The position numbers and the translations under genes are program-made. Below, one piece after another: positions 23,850 through 32,023 of a stretch of 36,925 nucleotides of DNA; the stretch's first letter is position 1, and each line of letters begins with the position of its first letter. Under the pieces are notes generated by a model, which was given only the letters and a program-made list of their open reading frames with translations, ran no database searches and was not told where the DNA came from. The DNA is from Solirubrobacterales bacterium (GTDB taxonomy: Bacteria; Actinomycetota; Thermoleophilia; Solirubrobacterales; 70-9), in NCBI GenBank assembly GCA_020438445.1, contig JAGQUO010000011.1, forward strand, positions 1 through 36,925, in the 5' to 3' direction.

Positions 23850-24604
23850 CGCACCCGTCGCAACAGGAAGCGGACTCGCCAGAGATGCGAAGCGCGGAGC
23901 CGCCGGATCGCCGGTGACGCCTTGAGGCGGAAGCGGGCCGCCCCGTCCTTGCCGTAGATCCCGACGCGCGGGAACAGCATCGCTCCGGGCTTCCGCACGC
24001 GCCCGGCAAGTGCGCCGCCGGCCGTGAAGCCGGCGGACCGCGAGGCGTCGACCACGGCCTCGTCGTAGTCCCCGTAGGGGTAGGCGATCGAGGTGCACGG
24101 GGTTCCGGTCCGCGTCTCGAGGTCCTCGCGCGAACCCCCGATCTCGTCGCGCAGCGCGTCGCCGTTGAGGGTGGGCAGCCGCGGATGTGTTCGCGAATGC
24201 GATCCGAGTTCCCAGCCGAGCTCGCCGAGCTCGCCGAGCTCGTCCCACGACATCGGGATCAGCTCATCCTCATATGGGGAGCCGAGCCATTGATCGGTGC
24301 CGCGCCAGGCCATCGGCTGCTCGCTGCCGACGAGGGCCGTGGGGACGAATACCGTCCCCGTGACGCCGAGCGAATCGAGAACGGGCCGCGCGTTGGCGTA
24401 GACGGAGCGGAAGGCATCGTCGAACGTCACCGCGAAAGTCCGCGGTGACGGCGGAGCTGCGACGGCGTCCCGGAAGGTCGCCCCTACGTACCCGCGATCG
24501 AGCAGGGTGCTGATCTGGCGCTCGATCTGGGCCGCGGGGACGGCTGACCCCGCCGGCCAGACGTCGCTGACCCCGTGGTAGCAGAGCACGAGCACGTCGG
24601 TCAT
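23846..24604 (-). CDS. NodB-type polysaccharide deacetylase
   Basis: This 252-residue carbohydrate esterase family 4 enzyme removes N- or O-acetyl groups with a divalent metal. Motif 1 is TFDDAF (60-65), where the first Asp is the base and the second a metal ligand; the usual G after DD is A here. Motif 2 is SHSRTHP, with His136 and His140 as metal ligands. YPYGDYDEAVVDASRSAGF corresponds to motif 3. There is no signal peptide, so it acts in the cytoplasm, before export. The gene overlaps both neighbours by 4 bases: C5-epimerase upstream and flippase downstream. This placement makes N-deacetylation of a hexosamine unit, ahead of sulfation, an attractive role. Confidence 0.9.
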   Translation of the reverse strand: MTDVLVLCYHGVSDVWPAGSAVPAAQIERQISTLLDRGYVGATFRDAVAAPPSPRTFAVTFDDAFRSVYANARPVLDSLGVTGTVFVPTALVGSEQPMAWRGTDQWLGSPYEDELIPMSWDELGELGELGWELGSHSRTHPRLPTLNGDALRDEIGGSREDLETRTGTPCTSIAYPYGDYDEAVVDASRSAGFTAGGALAGRVRKPGAMLFPRVGIYGKDGAARFRLKASPAIRRLRASHLWRVRFLLRRVR

Positions 24605-25608
24605 CGAGGCTCTCGGTGACGCCAGGGCAGCCGGTGGGCGAGCCATCGATTCCGCGGAACGAGCATCCGAAACGCGACCTTGTGCGCGTACGCTCTGGCG
24701 AGCCCGAAACGCGACCGCTCGTAGCCGGCGAAGCGCTCGGCGGTGGCCGCGAAGCGCGGATCATCGCTGATCGCTTCCATCGCTCGGAGCTGGTTGACGT
24801 GGAGGCGGTGATACATCGGGCTTGCGATGTTGAAGATCGGGTGCGGGAAGAGGTCGTAGCGGGACCAGTAACCGGTGTCGTACCGGTGCAATGAGTCGGC
24901 GATTGTGTTCACTCCCTCGCGGGCGAGCTCGGCGGCACTCTCGTCGCCGAGGGCTGCTCCGACGTCGTAGACGCCCCAGACGCCGAAAATCGCTCCGTTC
25001 AGGACATGGGAGGCGGGTTCGGTCGGATACTCCTCGGGCAACCAGCCACCGTCGAGCTCGCCGGCGACCCCGCCGGAGGGAACGGGACGTCTCATCGGCT
25101 CGACCGCGGCAAGTGCGGCCTCCGCATATTCGTCCTCGCCGGTCTCGAGGTGGATCCGAACCAGCAGGCTCGCGGCCTGCCCCTGCGCCATCCCGGACAT
25201 CCAGGGCGGGTCGATTCGGTAGGTGTGCCGGTGCCGGTACTCGTGTGTCCAGCCCCCACGCTCGGAGCCGGACTGGTGCTGCTGTGCGACCATTTGATCG
25301 GCCGCCCACCGTGCAGTCCGCAGCCACTCCTCGTTCCCTGCCTCCAGGTAATGCTCGAAGCAACCAAGCGCCCATTGGAGGATGACGACCCTCGGCGCGT
25401 GCGGCGTTCGCGGCCACCACGGCGGCGGATGTCCCGGCACATCGGCCTTCGAGCGAAGATCGAGGTAGTAGCCGGTGGGGCGCCGTGGGTCGACCCTCGT
25501 ACCCGTCGGGGCGGCGAAGTCCCCCGCGGTCCCGAAGGCGCTCTGCTGGCCGGGCGGCTTCGGAAGGTCGCGCAGCGCGTCCATCGGATCGTCTGTGCGA
25601 GCCGTCAT
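24601..25608 (-). CDS. D-glucuronyl C5-epimerase family protein
   Basis: The 335-residue product matches the C-terminal catalytic domain of glucuronyl C5-epimerase (GLCE type), which turns D-glucuronic into L-iduronic acid in heparosan-like chains. Signature blocks, in order, are PPWMSGMAQGQAASLLVR (134-151), WLPEEYP (189-195), SHVLNGAIFGVWGVYD (200-215), TGYWSRYDL (245-253) and NIASPMYHRLHVNQL (260-274). The Tyr, Arg and His positions in the last two blocks are those linked to catalysis in the family. There is no signal peptide or membrane anchor. It heads a four-gene cluster with deacetylase, flippase and sulfotransferase. Bacterial relatives may act on other uronic-acid glycans, so GAG identity is inferred, not proved. 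Confidence 0.9.
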   Translation of the reverse strand: MTARTDDPMDALRDLPKPPGQQSAFGTAGDFAAPTGTRVDPRRPTGYYLDLRSKADVPGHPPPWWPRTPHAPRVVILQWALGCFEHYLEAGNEEWLRTARWAADQMVAQQHQSGSERGGWTHEYRHRHTYRIDPPWMSGMAQGQAASLLVRIHLETGEDEYAEAALAAVEPMRRPVPSGGVAGELDGGWLPEEYPTEPASHVLNGAIFGVWGVYDVGAALGDESAAELAREGVNTIADSLHRYDTGYWSRYDLFPHPIFNIASPMYHRLHVNQLRAMEAISDDPRFAATAERFAGYERSRFGLARAYAHKVAFRMLVPRNRWLAHRLPWRHREPR

Positions 25609-25616
25609 CGTGCGGG

Positions 25617-25622
25617 ATCCTA
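25617..25622 (-). promoter_or_regulatory. -10-like TAGGAT for C5-epimerase operon
   Basis: TAGGAT reads on the minus strand 8 bases before ATG 25608. It lies in the 15-base gap between two divergent genes. Confidence 0.45.
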
Positions 25623-25623
25623 G

Positions 25624-26808
25624 ATGCTCGGTGAAATGGACATGCATCGCCGGCTGCGCGTGGTGACACTGGTCGACGGGATCGGCCTCTCCGGCGGCGC
25701 CGAGCGGCTCGCCCGCGAGATCGTGCTTCGTCTCGATCCCGAGAGATTCGAGCGGACCTTCTGCGTCTCGCGATGGTCGGCCGCGCGCGAGCACGAGGCC
25801 GTCGAGGCCGGAGCGCTCGCCGGGCTCGAAGAGGCCGGGGTCCGCTTCCTGGGCCTCGAGCGCCGAGGAACCTGGGATCTCACCGCATGGCGGCCGCTGA
25901 TCTCGCTCCTTCGCAGCGGTGCGGACATCATTCACGCCCACAAGATCGGCTCGAACGTCTGGGCGTCGGTGCTCGGGACACTGGCGCGGACACCGTCGAT
26001 CGTCGCCCACGAGCACACCTGGTCGTTCCAGGGGCAGCCGCTCAGGAAGCTCCTCGACCGGCGCCTGATCGCTGCCCGGGCCGATGCGTTCCTCGCGGTC
26101 TCGGAGTTCGACCGCGAGCGAATGATCGCGATCGAGGGCGTCGACCCGGCCAAGATCATCTTCGTCCCGAACGGGATCCCGGAACCACCTCCGCACGAGG
26201 CCGTCGACATCAGGCGTGATCTCGGCATCGGCAGCGCGGCTCCGATCGTCGGCACCGTCTGTGCCTTGCGCCCGCAGAAGGCGCTGGACGTCCTGATCGA
26301 CGCCGCCGCCATCCTCGCGGATCGGCTCCCGGGCGTTCGCGTCGTGATCGTGGGGGAGGGGCCCGAGCGACCGGCGCTGGAACGCCGGATCGGCGAATAT
26401 GGACTCGATGGGACCGTGATCATGCTGGGCCACCGCGATGACGTCCGCGACCTGATCGGGTCCTTCGATGTCGCGGTCTGCTCTTCCGACTTCGAGGGGA
26501 CGCCGCTCTCGGTCCTCGAATACATGCAGGCCGGACTCGCGATCGTCGCCACCGACGTTGGCGGCATTCCCGATCTGATCGGCGACGGCGAGCACGGGCT
26601 CCTGGTCAAACCCCGAGACCCGGGCGCACTCGCCGGCTCGGTCGCGCGTCTACTCGAGGACGCGGGGCTCGCGTCGAGGCTTGGCGCTCAGGCGCGAGAG
26701 CGACAGATCAGTGAGTTCGACATCGGCGTCACCGTCCGCGCGGTGGAACGAATCTACGAGGGCCTGGCGAGCGGCCTGACCGCAGCCGACCTCGGGGCGG
26801 TGCCGTAG
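25624..26808 (+). CDS. GT4-family glycosyltransferase
   Basis: This 394-residue GT-B enzyme contains the first strand and loop RVVTLVDGIGLSGGAERLAREI (GGAE is the acceptor-side Gly-rich loop), DIIHAHKIGSNVWAS and the hinge IIFVPNGIPEPP. The donor domain shows VGTVCALRPQKALDVLIDA, VVIVGEGPERPALE and the EX7E region EGTPLSVLEYMQAG, followed by IVATDVGGIPDLIGDG. Three start codons are close (25624, 25636, 25642); the last has a GGTGAA sequence 6 bases upstream and gives the most family-like N-terminus. The gene is divergent from the C5-epimerase, with starts 16 bases apart, and its last 55 bases overlap the convergent O-antigen ligase gene. Confidence 0.91.
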   Translation: MLGEMDMHRRLRVVTLVDGIGLSGGAERLAREIVLRLDPERFERTFCVSRWSAAREHEAVEAGALAGLEEAGVRFLGLERRGTWDLTAWRPLISLLRSGADIIHAHKIGSNVWASVLGTLARTPSIVAHEHTWSFQGQPLRKLLDRRLIAARADAFLAVSEFDRERMIAIEGVDPAKIIFVPNGIPEPPPHEAVDIRRDLGIGSAAPIVGTVCALRPQKALDVLIDAAAILADRLPGVRVVIVGEGPERPALERRIGEYGLDGTVIMLGHRDDVRDLIGSFDVAVCSSDFEGTPLSVLEYMQAGLAIVATDVGGIPDLIGDGEHGLLVKPRDPGALAGSVARLLEDAGLASRLGAQARERQISEFDIGVTVRAVERIYEGLASGLTAADLGAVP

Positions 26809-28223
26809 GCGGGACCTCGCCGCACCGGATGTCGCGCCGGGGGAGCGCTCTCGGCGACGGCGAGCAGCGCCGGACCCATCGCCATCATCAGCCAGATGAC
26901 CTTATTCGACTCGGCACTGATGAAGAACGCGGACGTCAAGATCCCGATCAGGGCGATCAGCAGCCCCCGCGTAAGCACTTCCATCGGCCCGTCGCGGTTG
27001 CGCTCAAAACGCCTGTACGCCTGGACCGTGCAGGCCAGCGAGAGGACGATGATGCCCAGCAGCATGATCACCCCGATGATTCCGATCTCGGCGAACGGCC
27101 CGAGATAACTGTTATGGGCGACGCCTGGGTTATCGATCACGCGGTCGGTCCGATAGGTGGTTCCGGGCTGGAGGATGTATTCGACCGAGCGTGCCTCGAA
27201 GTTCCCGATCCCGACCCCGGTCACAGGATGATCCTCGGCCATGCGCCATGCCACGGTCCAGATTGTCGATCGGGTGTCGGCGCGACTCACCTCGCCAGCG
27301 GTGGCTGCGACGATCCGCTGCTTCAGAAGCGGCGGCGCGAACATCGTGTAGTAGCCGACCAGTAGAACCGTCGCAAGTGCGGCTCCAAGGGCGATCCGTA
27401 GACGCCATCGGCCTCCGAGGGCGATGCCGGCGATCAGCGCGACGCCGAGACCGACGATACCGCCACGTGAGCCAGTCAGCAGGAAGGCCACGAAACTGAG
27501 GCCCACGGCGATCAGCGCCCCGAACTGAAGCAGGCGGTGGCCGCGAGCGGCAAAGAATGCGGCTGCACCGAGCACCAGGCCGACAACGAGGATGGCGGCG
27601 AGGAAGTTCGGATCATTGATGGTCGAGGCGAGGCGCTCGGAGGTCTGGGTGTTCGGGTCGGGGCGGAGAACGAGACCATAGGCGGCCGTGAAGGCGGTCC
27701 CGAGCACGAGCGCCCCGATCACCCAGATGGCCTGCCTGCGGTCTCGGATCGCCGTGAACACGATCAGGTAGAGGATCGCGACGAGAAGGAAGACGACAGC
27801 CGCGTCGAACGCCAGTGCGCCGTCCCTGGCCCAAGTGGTGCTGAGCAGGACCCACGCGACGAAGGAGACCAACAGATAGGAGAGGGCGGGATGGGCGGCG
27901 AACAGGACCGAACGCCGCGTCTCCGGCTCGGTGGCGACGCGGGCGATCCAGCCGAGCACGAGCAGCATTCCTGCGATCTTGGTGGCACTGAGCGCCGGTC
28001 CGGCGAGTGGGGTCGACTCGGCGAAGACGATGATGATCAACACCGTGAGCGCCGCCGAGAGGTTCGTGAAGACGAGGACCGCGTAGACGAGGACGAGCGC
28101 CGCTGCGATTCCAAACCGCGGCTGGGCCCCGGCGATCAGTCCGATGGCGAATAGGAGCGGGACCGCCGCTCCCCCCGCGATCCAAGCGATCGGAGGTCGA
28201 CGCGCGGTCATCCGGCCGATCAA
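26754..28223 (-). CDS. O-antigen ligase/Wzy-type polymerase
   Basis: This 489-residue membrane protein has about ten hydrophobic segments and a large outer loop holding the Wzy_C signature: TGVGIGNFEARSVEYIL, then NPGVAHNSYLGPFAEIGIIG, with the expected HNS/T-x-L-x-x-x-x-E-x-G spacing. LLTGSRGGIVGLGVALIAG is the other conserved block. It should link lipid-carried repeat units into a chain or join the chain to an acceptor. It is translationally coupled to the BY-kinase gene (ATGA overlap at 28220-28223), a standard pairing of polymerase with chain-length control. An alternative ATG at 28211 is possible. The last 55 bases are antisense to the end of the glycosyltransferase gene. Confidence 0.89.
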   Translation of the reverse strand: MIGRMTARRPPIAWIAGGAAVPLLFAIGLIAGAQPRFGIAAALVLVYAVLVFTNLSAALTVLIIIVFAESTPLAGPALSATKIAGMLLVLGWIARVATEPETRRSVLFAAHPALSYLLVSFVAWVLLSTTWARDGALAFDAAVVFLLVAILYLIVFTAIRDRRQAIWVIGALVLGTAFTAAYGLVLRPDPNTQTSERLASTINDPNFLAAILVVGLVLGAAAFFAARGHRLLQFGALIAVGLSFVAFLLTGSRGGIVGLGVALIAGIALGGRWRLRIALGAALATVLLVGYYTMFAPPLLKQRIVAATAGEVSRADTRSTIWTVAWRMAEDHPVTGVGIGNFEARSVEYILQPGTTYRTDRVIDNPGVAHNSYLGPFAEIGIIGVIMLLGIIVLSLACTVQAYRRFERNRDGPMEVLTRGLLIALIGILTSAFFISAESNKVIWLMMAMGPALLAVAESAPPARHPVRRGPAYGTAPRSAAVRPLARPS

Positions 28224-29776
28224 CCGGCGCTGGTGGCAGGGCGACTCGGCTGCATCTCGACCACCTGCTGACTACTCGGGTCGCCATAGTAAGGCTCCGA
28301 ATGTCCCGGGACCCCGATCAAGACGAATCCGGAAGGCGTGATCCCCGATTCGGCGAGAAGCTCGGCGAGTTCCTGGGTGCGATCGATGCGACTTGTGCCG
28401 AGCTTGATGGCGATCACCACCTCATCTACGGCGCGCGCAAGAGGCAGCGCATCGACGACGGTCGCGAGTGGCGGCGAGTCGACGACCACGACGTCGGCCA
28501 TCTTCGTCGCCTGGTCGAGCAGCTCGAGCGCAGTCGGCAGTGCGAGCAGCTCGGCACCGGCCGCGCCGGACTCCTCTGCCAGGAGCAGCCCGAGATGACC
28601 TTCGCCTATCGGTGAGGTGACGAGACAGTCCTCGAGCTTAGCCTCGCCCGCCAAGACGCTGATGATGCCGCGGTTGACGCTTATGTTGAAAGCCTTGCCG
28701 ATCGTCGGGCGCCGCAGGTCAGCTTCGATCAGGATCACCCGCTTCTCGGTCAGCGCCAGGGACGCGGCGAGCGAGATCGCGGAAGTCGTCTTACCCTCAC
28801 CGGGACCCGGACTCGAGATCAGGATCGAGGGCGCTCGGGAGTTGCGCGTAGCTGAGCCGGCGAGGACTGCCCGCAGTGTGCGATAGGCCTCGATGGAACC
28901 GCCGACGAGGTTGCTCCAGACGAGCGGTCGGTCCCTTGGTCCTCCTCGTTCCTGTGGGACGCGTGCCAGAATCGGCAACCGATAGCGCACCCGGACTTGG
29001 TCCTCACGGCGGATCAGCGGGTCCAGCATCCGTAGCGCGAATACGGCCCCGACTCCGAGCACGAGGCCGGCGAAGATCCCGGCGAGGATGCTGAGCAGCG
29101 GGCGCGGCGAGACCGCGCTCCCGGGCGGCACGGCCGGATCGATGATGCGGAGCGTCGGATCGCCTGAGACCCGCAAGGCCTCGAACTGGGCGATCTGCGC
29201 CGCGAGAGTGTCGCGGGCCACGCCCGGCGGGAGTTCGCGAAGGCGTGCCTCCAGCGCCGGCAATTCGGTGTCGATGGTCTCGCGCAAGGTGCTCGCTCGC
29301 TCACGAAGCGCTGCCTTGGCGAAGGAGTTGGCCAGGTCGGCCGCGCCGACTGCGGTCGGCGCGCTGGCAGTCAGCGAGACGACATCGCTCTCGGCGATCG
29401 GCTCGGCCGAGATGTCGCGGAGAATCGAGTCGGGGCTGCGGTCGGTCTCTGCGGCTACGCGCTCGGCAGCGCCACGACTCGTGATCAGCGCCACCGACGT
29501 CTCGATCGCCCGCAGGGGGTCGCTCGAGTTGTTGATCAGACCGAGCGAGGAGAGCCTGCCGTCGGGATCGTCGATTGGGACGACCTGGATCTGGGTCTCG
29601 GCCTCGTAGACGCTGTCTGCCGTGGCGACATAAAGCCCCGCCGCCGCAGTCGTGATCATCACCGAGACGACGACGATCCAGATCCGCTCCCTGATGGTCT
29701 CCAGGAACCGTCTCAGGCTTTGTTGCTCAGAGGGCGGCTCGATCCATCCGGCGGGGCTCTCGGTTATCTCTCTCAT
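28220..29776 (-). CDS. Wzz/Wzc-type chain-length protein fused to BY-kinase domain
   Basis: This 518-residue polysaccharide co-polymerase has two membrane helices (about 32-51 and 228-250) flanking the outer Wzz domain (about 55-215), then a cytoplasmic ATPase. Walker A is SSPGPGEGKTT (321-331), Walker A' VILIEADLRRP (347-357) and Walker B VVVVDSPP (429-436), the BY-kinase set. The C-terminal tail, where these kinases usually carry a Tyr cluster for autophosphorylation, has only two tyrosines (SEPYYGDP, 493-500). It sets chain length and drives assembly with the coupled Wzy-like gene downstream. It is divergent from the glycosyltransferase at 29878 across 101 bases. Confidence 0.93.
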   Translation of the reverse strand: MREITESPAGWIEPPSEQQSLRRFLETIRERIWIVVVSVMITTAAAGLYVATADSVYEAETQIQVVPIDDPDGRLSSLGLINNSSDPLRAIETSVALITSRGAAERVAAETDRSPDSILRDISAEPIAESDVVSLTASAPTAVGAADLANSFAKAALRERASTLRETIDTELPALEARLRELPPGVARDTLAAQIAQFEALRVSGDPTLRIIDPAVPPGSAVSPRPLLSILAGIFAGLVLGVGAVFALRMLDPLIRREDQVRVRYRLPILARVPQERGGPRDRPLVWSNLVGGSIEAYRTLRAVLAGSATRNSRAPSILISSPGPGEGKTTSAISLAASLALTEKRVILIEADLRRPTIGKAFNISVNRGIISVLAGEAKLEDCLVTSPIGEGHLGLLLAEESGAAGAELLALPTALELLDQATKMADVVVVDSPPLATVVDALPLARAVDEVVIAIKLGTSRIDRTQELAELLAESGITPSGFVLIGVPGHSEPYYGDPSSQQVVEMQPSRPATSAG

Positions 29777-29787
29777 TGCGTCCTGGG

Positions 29788-29793
29788 ATTATC
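29788..29793 (-). promoter_or_regulatory. -10-like GATAAT before BY-kinase gene
   Basis: GATAAT reads on the minus strand 11 bases before ATG 29776, within the 13-mer shared with 22229-22241. Confidence 0.5.
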
Positions 29794-29865
29794 GGTTTGG
29801 AGCGTACGTCTTTGAGCGGCGCTCAGACACGTGCAATCCCTAGCCCACGCTCGGTCCTTCTAACG

Positions 29866-29871
29866 TACTCT
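29866..29871 (+). promoter_or_regulatory. -10-like TACTCT, leaderless promoter of 29878 gene
   Basis: TACTCT is followed by 6 bases (ACCGGG) and ATG 29878. This supports that ATG over the longer upstream reading frame. Confidence 0.55.
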
Positions 29872-29877
29872 ACCGGG

Positions 29878-31059
29878 ATGCGACTCGGGGTCTACACAGA
29901 CTACGCCTACCACCTACGCTGCGGAGAGCCTCACGGAGAGCGAGCTTTCGTCATCTTCATCGCTCGGCTTGCGGCGCGATTCGAGCGGCTTTCCGTCTTC
30001 GGGCGCCTCGATCCGTCGGCCTCGTCCCGGGCCCGTTATCGCCTCAGCGACGAAGTCGATTTCGTCGCTCTGCCCTACTACCGAACGCTCGGCAAGCCGA
30101 CCGAGGCGATGCGATCGCTCTGGCCCGCGATGCGACGTTACTGGCGTGGACTCGACAATCTGGACTGCGTTTGGCTGCTTGGCCCGAATCCGTTCGCGAT
30201 CGTCTTCGCGATACTCGCGATTCTGCGCCGCAGGCGGATCGTGCTGGGCGTCCGCCAGGAGTACCCAGAATACGTCCGTGCGCGTTATCCGGGTCAGCGT
30301 GGAATCCGAATGCTCGCGGCGGTCATCGACCTGGCATTTCGGGGTCTGGCACGCGCCTACCCCGTCGTCGCGGTCGGCCCTGAGATCGCAGCCATCTATT
30401 CACACAGCCCGGAAGTCCTCGAGATCGCGGTGTCATTGATCGAGGCCGACGAGATCGTCAGCCCCGAGGAGGCGGCCTCGAGGTCGTGGGACGGTGAACT
30501 CAACGTGCTCAGCGTCGGCCGGCTCGAGGAGGAGAAGAACCCGCTGCTTCTGGCCGACACGCTCCGACTGCTGGCTGCTAACGGTCGGTGCTGGAGGCTG
30601 CGGATATGCGGAGAGGGGCCGATGGAGCGGGAGCTCGAGGTCGAACTGGAACGTCTCGGGGTCGCCGAGCGAGCGGAATTACGCGGCTACCTGCCGCTGA
30701 GCGAGGGCCTCAGCCAGCTCTATCGCGAGAGCAACGCGTTCCTGCATGTCTCCTGGACCGAAGGGCTCCCGCAGGTGCTGCTCGAGGCCTTTGCGGCGGG
30801 GTTGCCGACCGTGGCCACCGACGTCGGCGGCATTCGCCGCGCCGTCGGCGATGCGGTTCTGCTCGTCCCTCCCGGTGATGCCGAGGCGGCGGCTGCAGCG
30901 TTGGACGAGATCGCCTCCGATCCTGAGCTGAGGGCGCGGCTGGTCGGCGCCGGACACGACTACGTTGCGGGTCGGACTCTTTCCGGCGAATCGAAGCGGG
31001 TCGCCGACTTCATCCACGAGCAGGCCGGCGACGGGCAGCCGAAGGCGGCGCGAACGTGA
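29878..31059 (+). CDS. GT4-family glycosyltransferase
   Basis: This 393-residue GT-B enzyme starts MRLGVYTDYAYHLRCGEPHGERAF. The acceptor domain includes DCVWLLGPNPFAIVFAILAIL and IVLGVRQEYPEYVRARYPG. The donor domain has NVLSVGRLEEEKNPLLLADTL, LRICGEGPMERELEVE, a WTEGLPQVLLEAFAAGLPTVATDVGG stretch carrying the EX7E motif and a PPGDAEAAAAALD helix. The start is supported by the TACTCT element 6 bases upstream. The stop overlaps the epimerase start (GTGA), so the two form an operon; the epimerase may supply its donor sugar. Sugar specificity is unknown. Confidence 0.91.
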   Translation: MRLGVYTDYAYHLRCGEPHGERAFVIFIARLAARFERLSVFGRLDPSASSRARYRLSDEVDFVALPYYRTLGKPTEAMRSLWPAMRRYWRGLDNLDCVWLLGPNPFAIVFAILAILRRRRIVLGVRQEYPEYVRARYPGQRGIRMLAAVIDLAFRGLARAYPVVAVGPEIAAIYSHSPEVLEIAVSLIEADEIVSPEEAASRSWDGELNVLSVGRLEEEKNPLLLADTLRLLAANGRCWRLRICGEGPMERELEVELERLGVAERAELRGYLPLSEGLSQLYRESNAFLHVSWTEGLPQVLLEAFAAGLPTVATDVGGIRRAVGDAVLLVPPGDAEAAAAALDEIASDPELRARLVGAGHDYVAGRTLSGESKRVADFIHEQAGDGQPKAART

Positions 31060-32009
31060 GGGCCTTGGTCACGGGGGGTGCGGGCTTCATCGGCTCGAAC
31101 CTGGTCGACGCGCTCCTCGCGGCGGGCGCGGAGGTTCTCGTCGTCGACGACCTTTCGACGGGCCGTCGCTCCAACCTCGAGGAGGCGCTTGCCCGCGGCG
31201 CCGGACTCGCCGAGGCTGACATCGCCGACGGCGCCGGCCTTGCGGAAACAGTCGACGGCTTTGGACCCGAAGCGATCTTCCACCTCGCAGCGCAGGCCGA
31301 TGTTCGGAAGGCGATCGCAGATCCGGTCTTCGACGCGAATGTCAATGTCCTCGGTACGATCAACCTCCTCGAGGCGGCGGTTCGTCATCGGGCTAGAGTC
31401 GTGTTCGCGTCGACCGGAGGCGCGATCTACGGCGAGGGGGAGGGGCGTGAGCTCCCGTTCAGAGAGGATGCGTTGAGCCTGCCGGAGACGGCCTACGGAG
31501 CAAGCAAGCTCAGCGCCGAGGCCTATGTGGGCCTGTACCGGCGCCTGTATGACGTCCCCGGCCTCGCGCTCCGGTTCGCAAACGTCTACGGCCCGCGCCA
31601 GGATCCGCACGGGGAGGCGGGCGTGGTCGCCATCTTCTCGGGTCTGCTGCAGGAGGGAAGACCGCTCCGCGTCTTCGGCGACGGCGAGCAGACCCGCGAC
31701 TACGTCTACGTCGGTGAGGTCGTCGCAGCACTGCTTGCGGCCGAGGCTGTGCTGGCCGAGCGTGGCACCGCGATCGAGGGGCCGTACAACATCGGCACCG
31801 GCGTCGAGACCAGCGTTATCGACATGGCCCGAAAGCTCGCGAACGCAGCCGGCGCAGAGGCTGAGATCGAACACCACCCCGCTCGGACCGGGGAGGTCCA
31901 ACGAGTCGCGATCGACCCGGAGGCGGCTCGGCGTGACCTCGGCTGGGAGGCGAGGGTCGAGCTCACTGACGGGCTGGCCTCCACCGCAGCGGCGCTCGCG
32001 CGCTCCTGA
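31056..32009 (+). CDS. NAD-dependent sugar epimerase/dehydratase (GalE-like)
   Basis: This extended short-chain dehydrogenase has 317 residues and acts on a nucleotide sugar, most likely as a UDP-hexose 4-epimerase. The NAD loop is TGGAGFIGS (6-14), with Asp31-Asp32 after the second strand favouring NAD over NADP. The catalytic set is Ser119/Thr120 (FASTGGAIYG), Tyr147 and Lys151 (AYGASK). LRFANVYGPRQDPHGEAGVVAIF and YVYVGEVV are typical of GalE and UDP-glucuronate 4-epimerase relatives. GTG 31056 overlaps the glycosyltransferase stop by 4 bases. It could make UDP-Gal, UDP-GalNAc or UDP-GalA for the polymer; the sequence alone does not decide. Confidence 0.92.
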   Translation: MRALVTGGAGFIGSNLVDALLAAGAEVLVVDDLSTGRRSNLEEALARGAGLAEADIADGAGLAETVDGFGPEAIFHLAAQADVRKAIADPVFDANVNVLGTINLLEAAVRHRARVVFASTGGAIYGEGEGRELPFREDALSLPETAYGASKLSAEAYVGLYRRLYDVPGLALRFANVYGPRQDPHGEAGVVAIFSGLLQEGRPLRVFGDGEQTRDYVYVGEVVAALLAAEAVLAERGTAIEGPYNIGTGVETSVIDMARKLANAAGAEAEIEHHPARTGEVQRVAIDPEAARRDLGWEARVELTDGLASTAAALARS

Positions 32010-32023
32010 GGTCGCGAGGGTGC

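Noticed and set aside
22287-24248. N-terminal extension of the flippase to 24248
   Set aside because: The extra 133 residues are Arg/Ala-rich and antisense-frame to the deacetylase; GTG 23849 with its GTGA overlap is the sound start.
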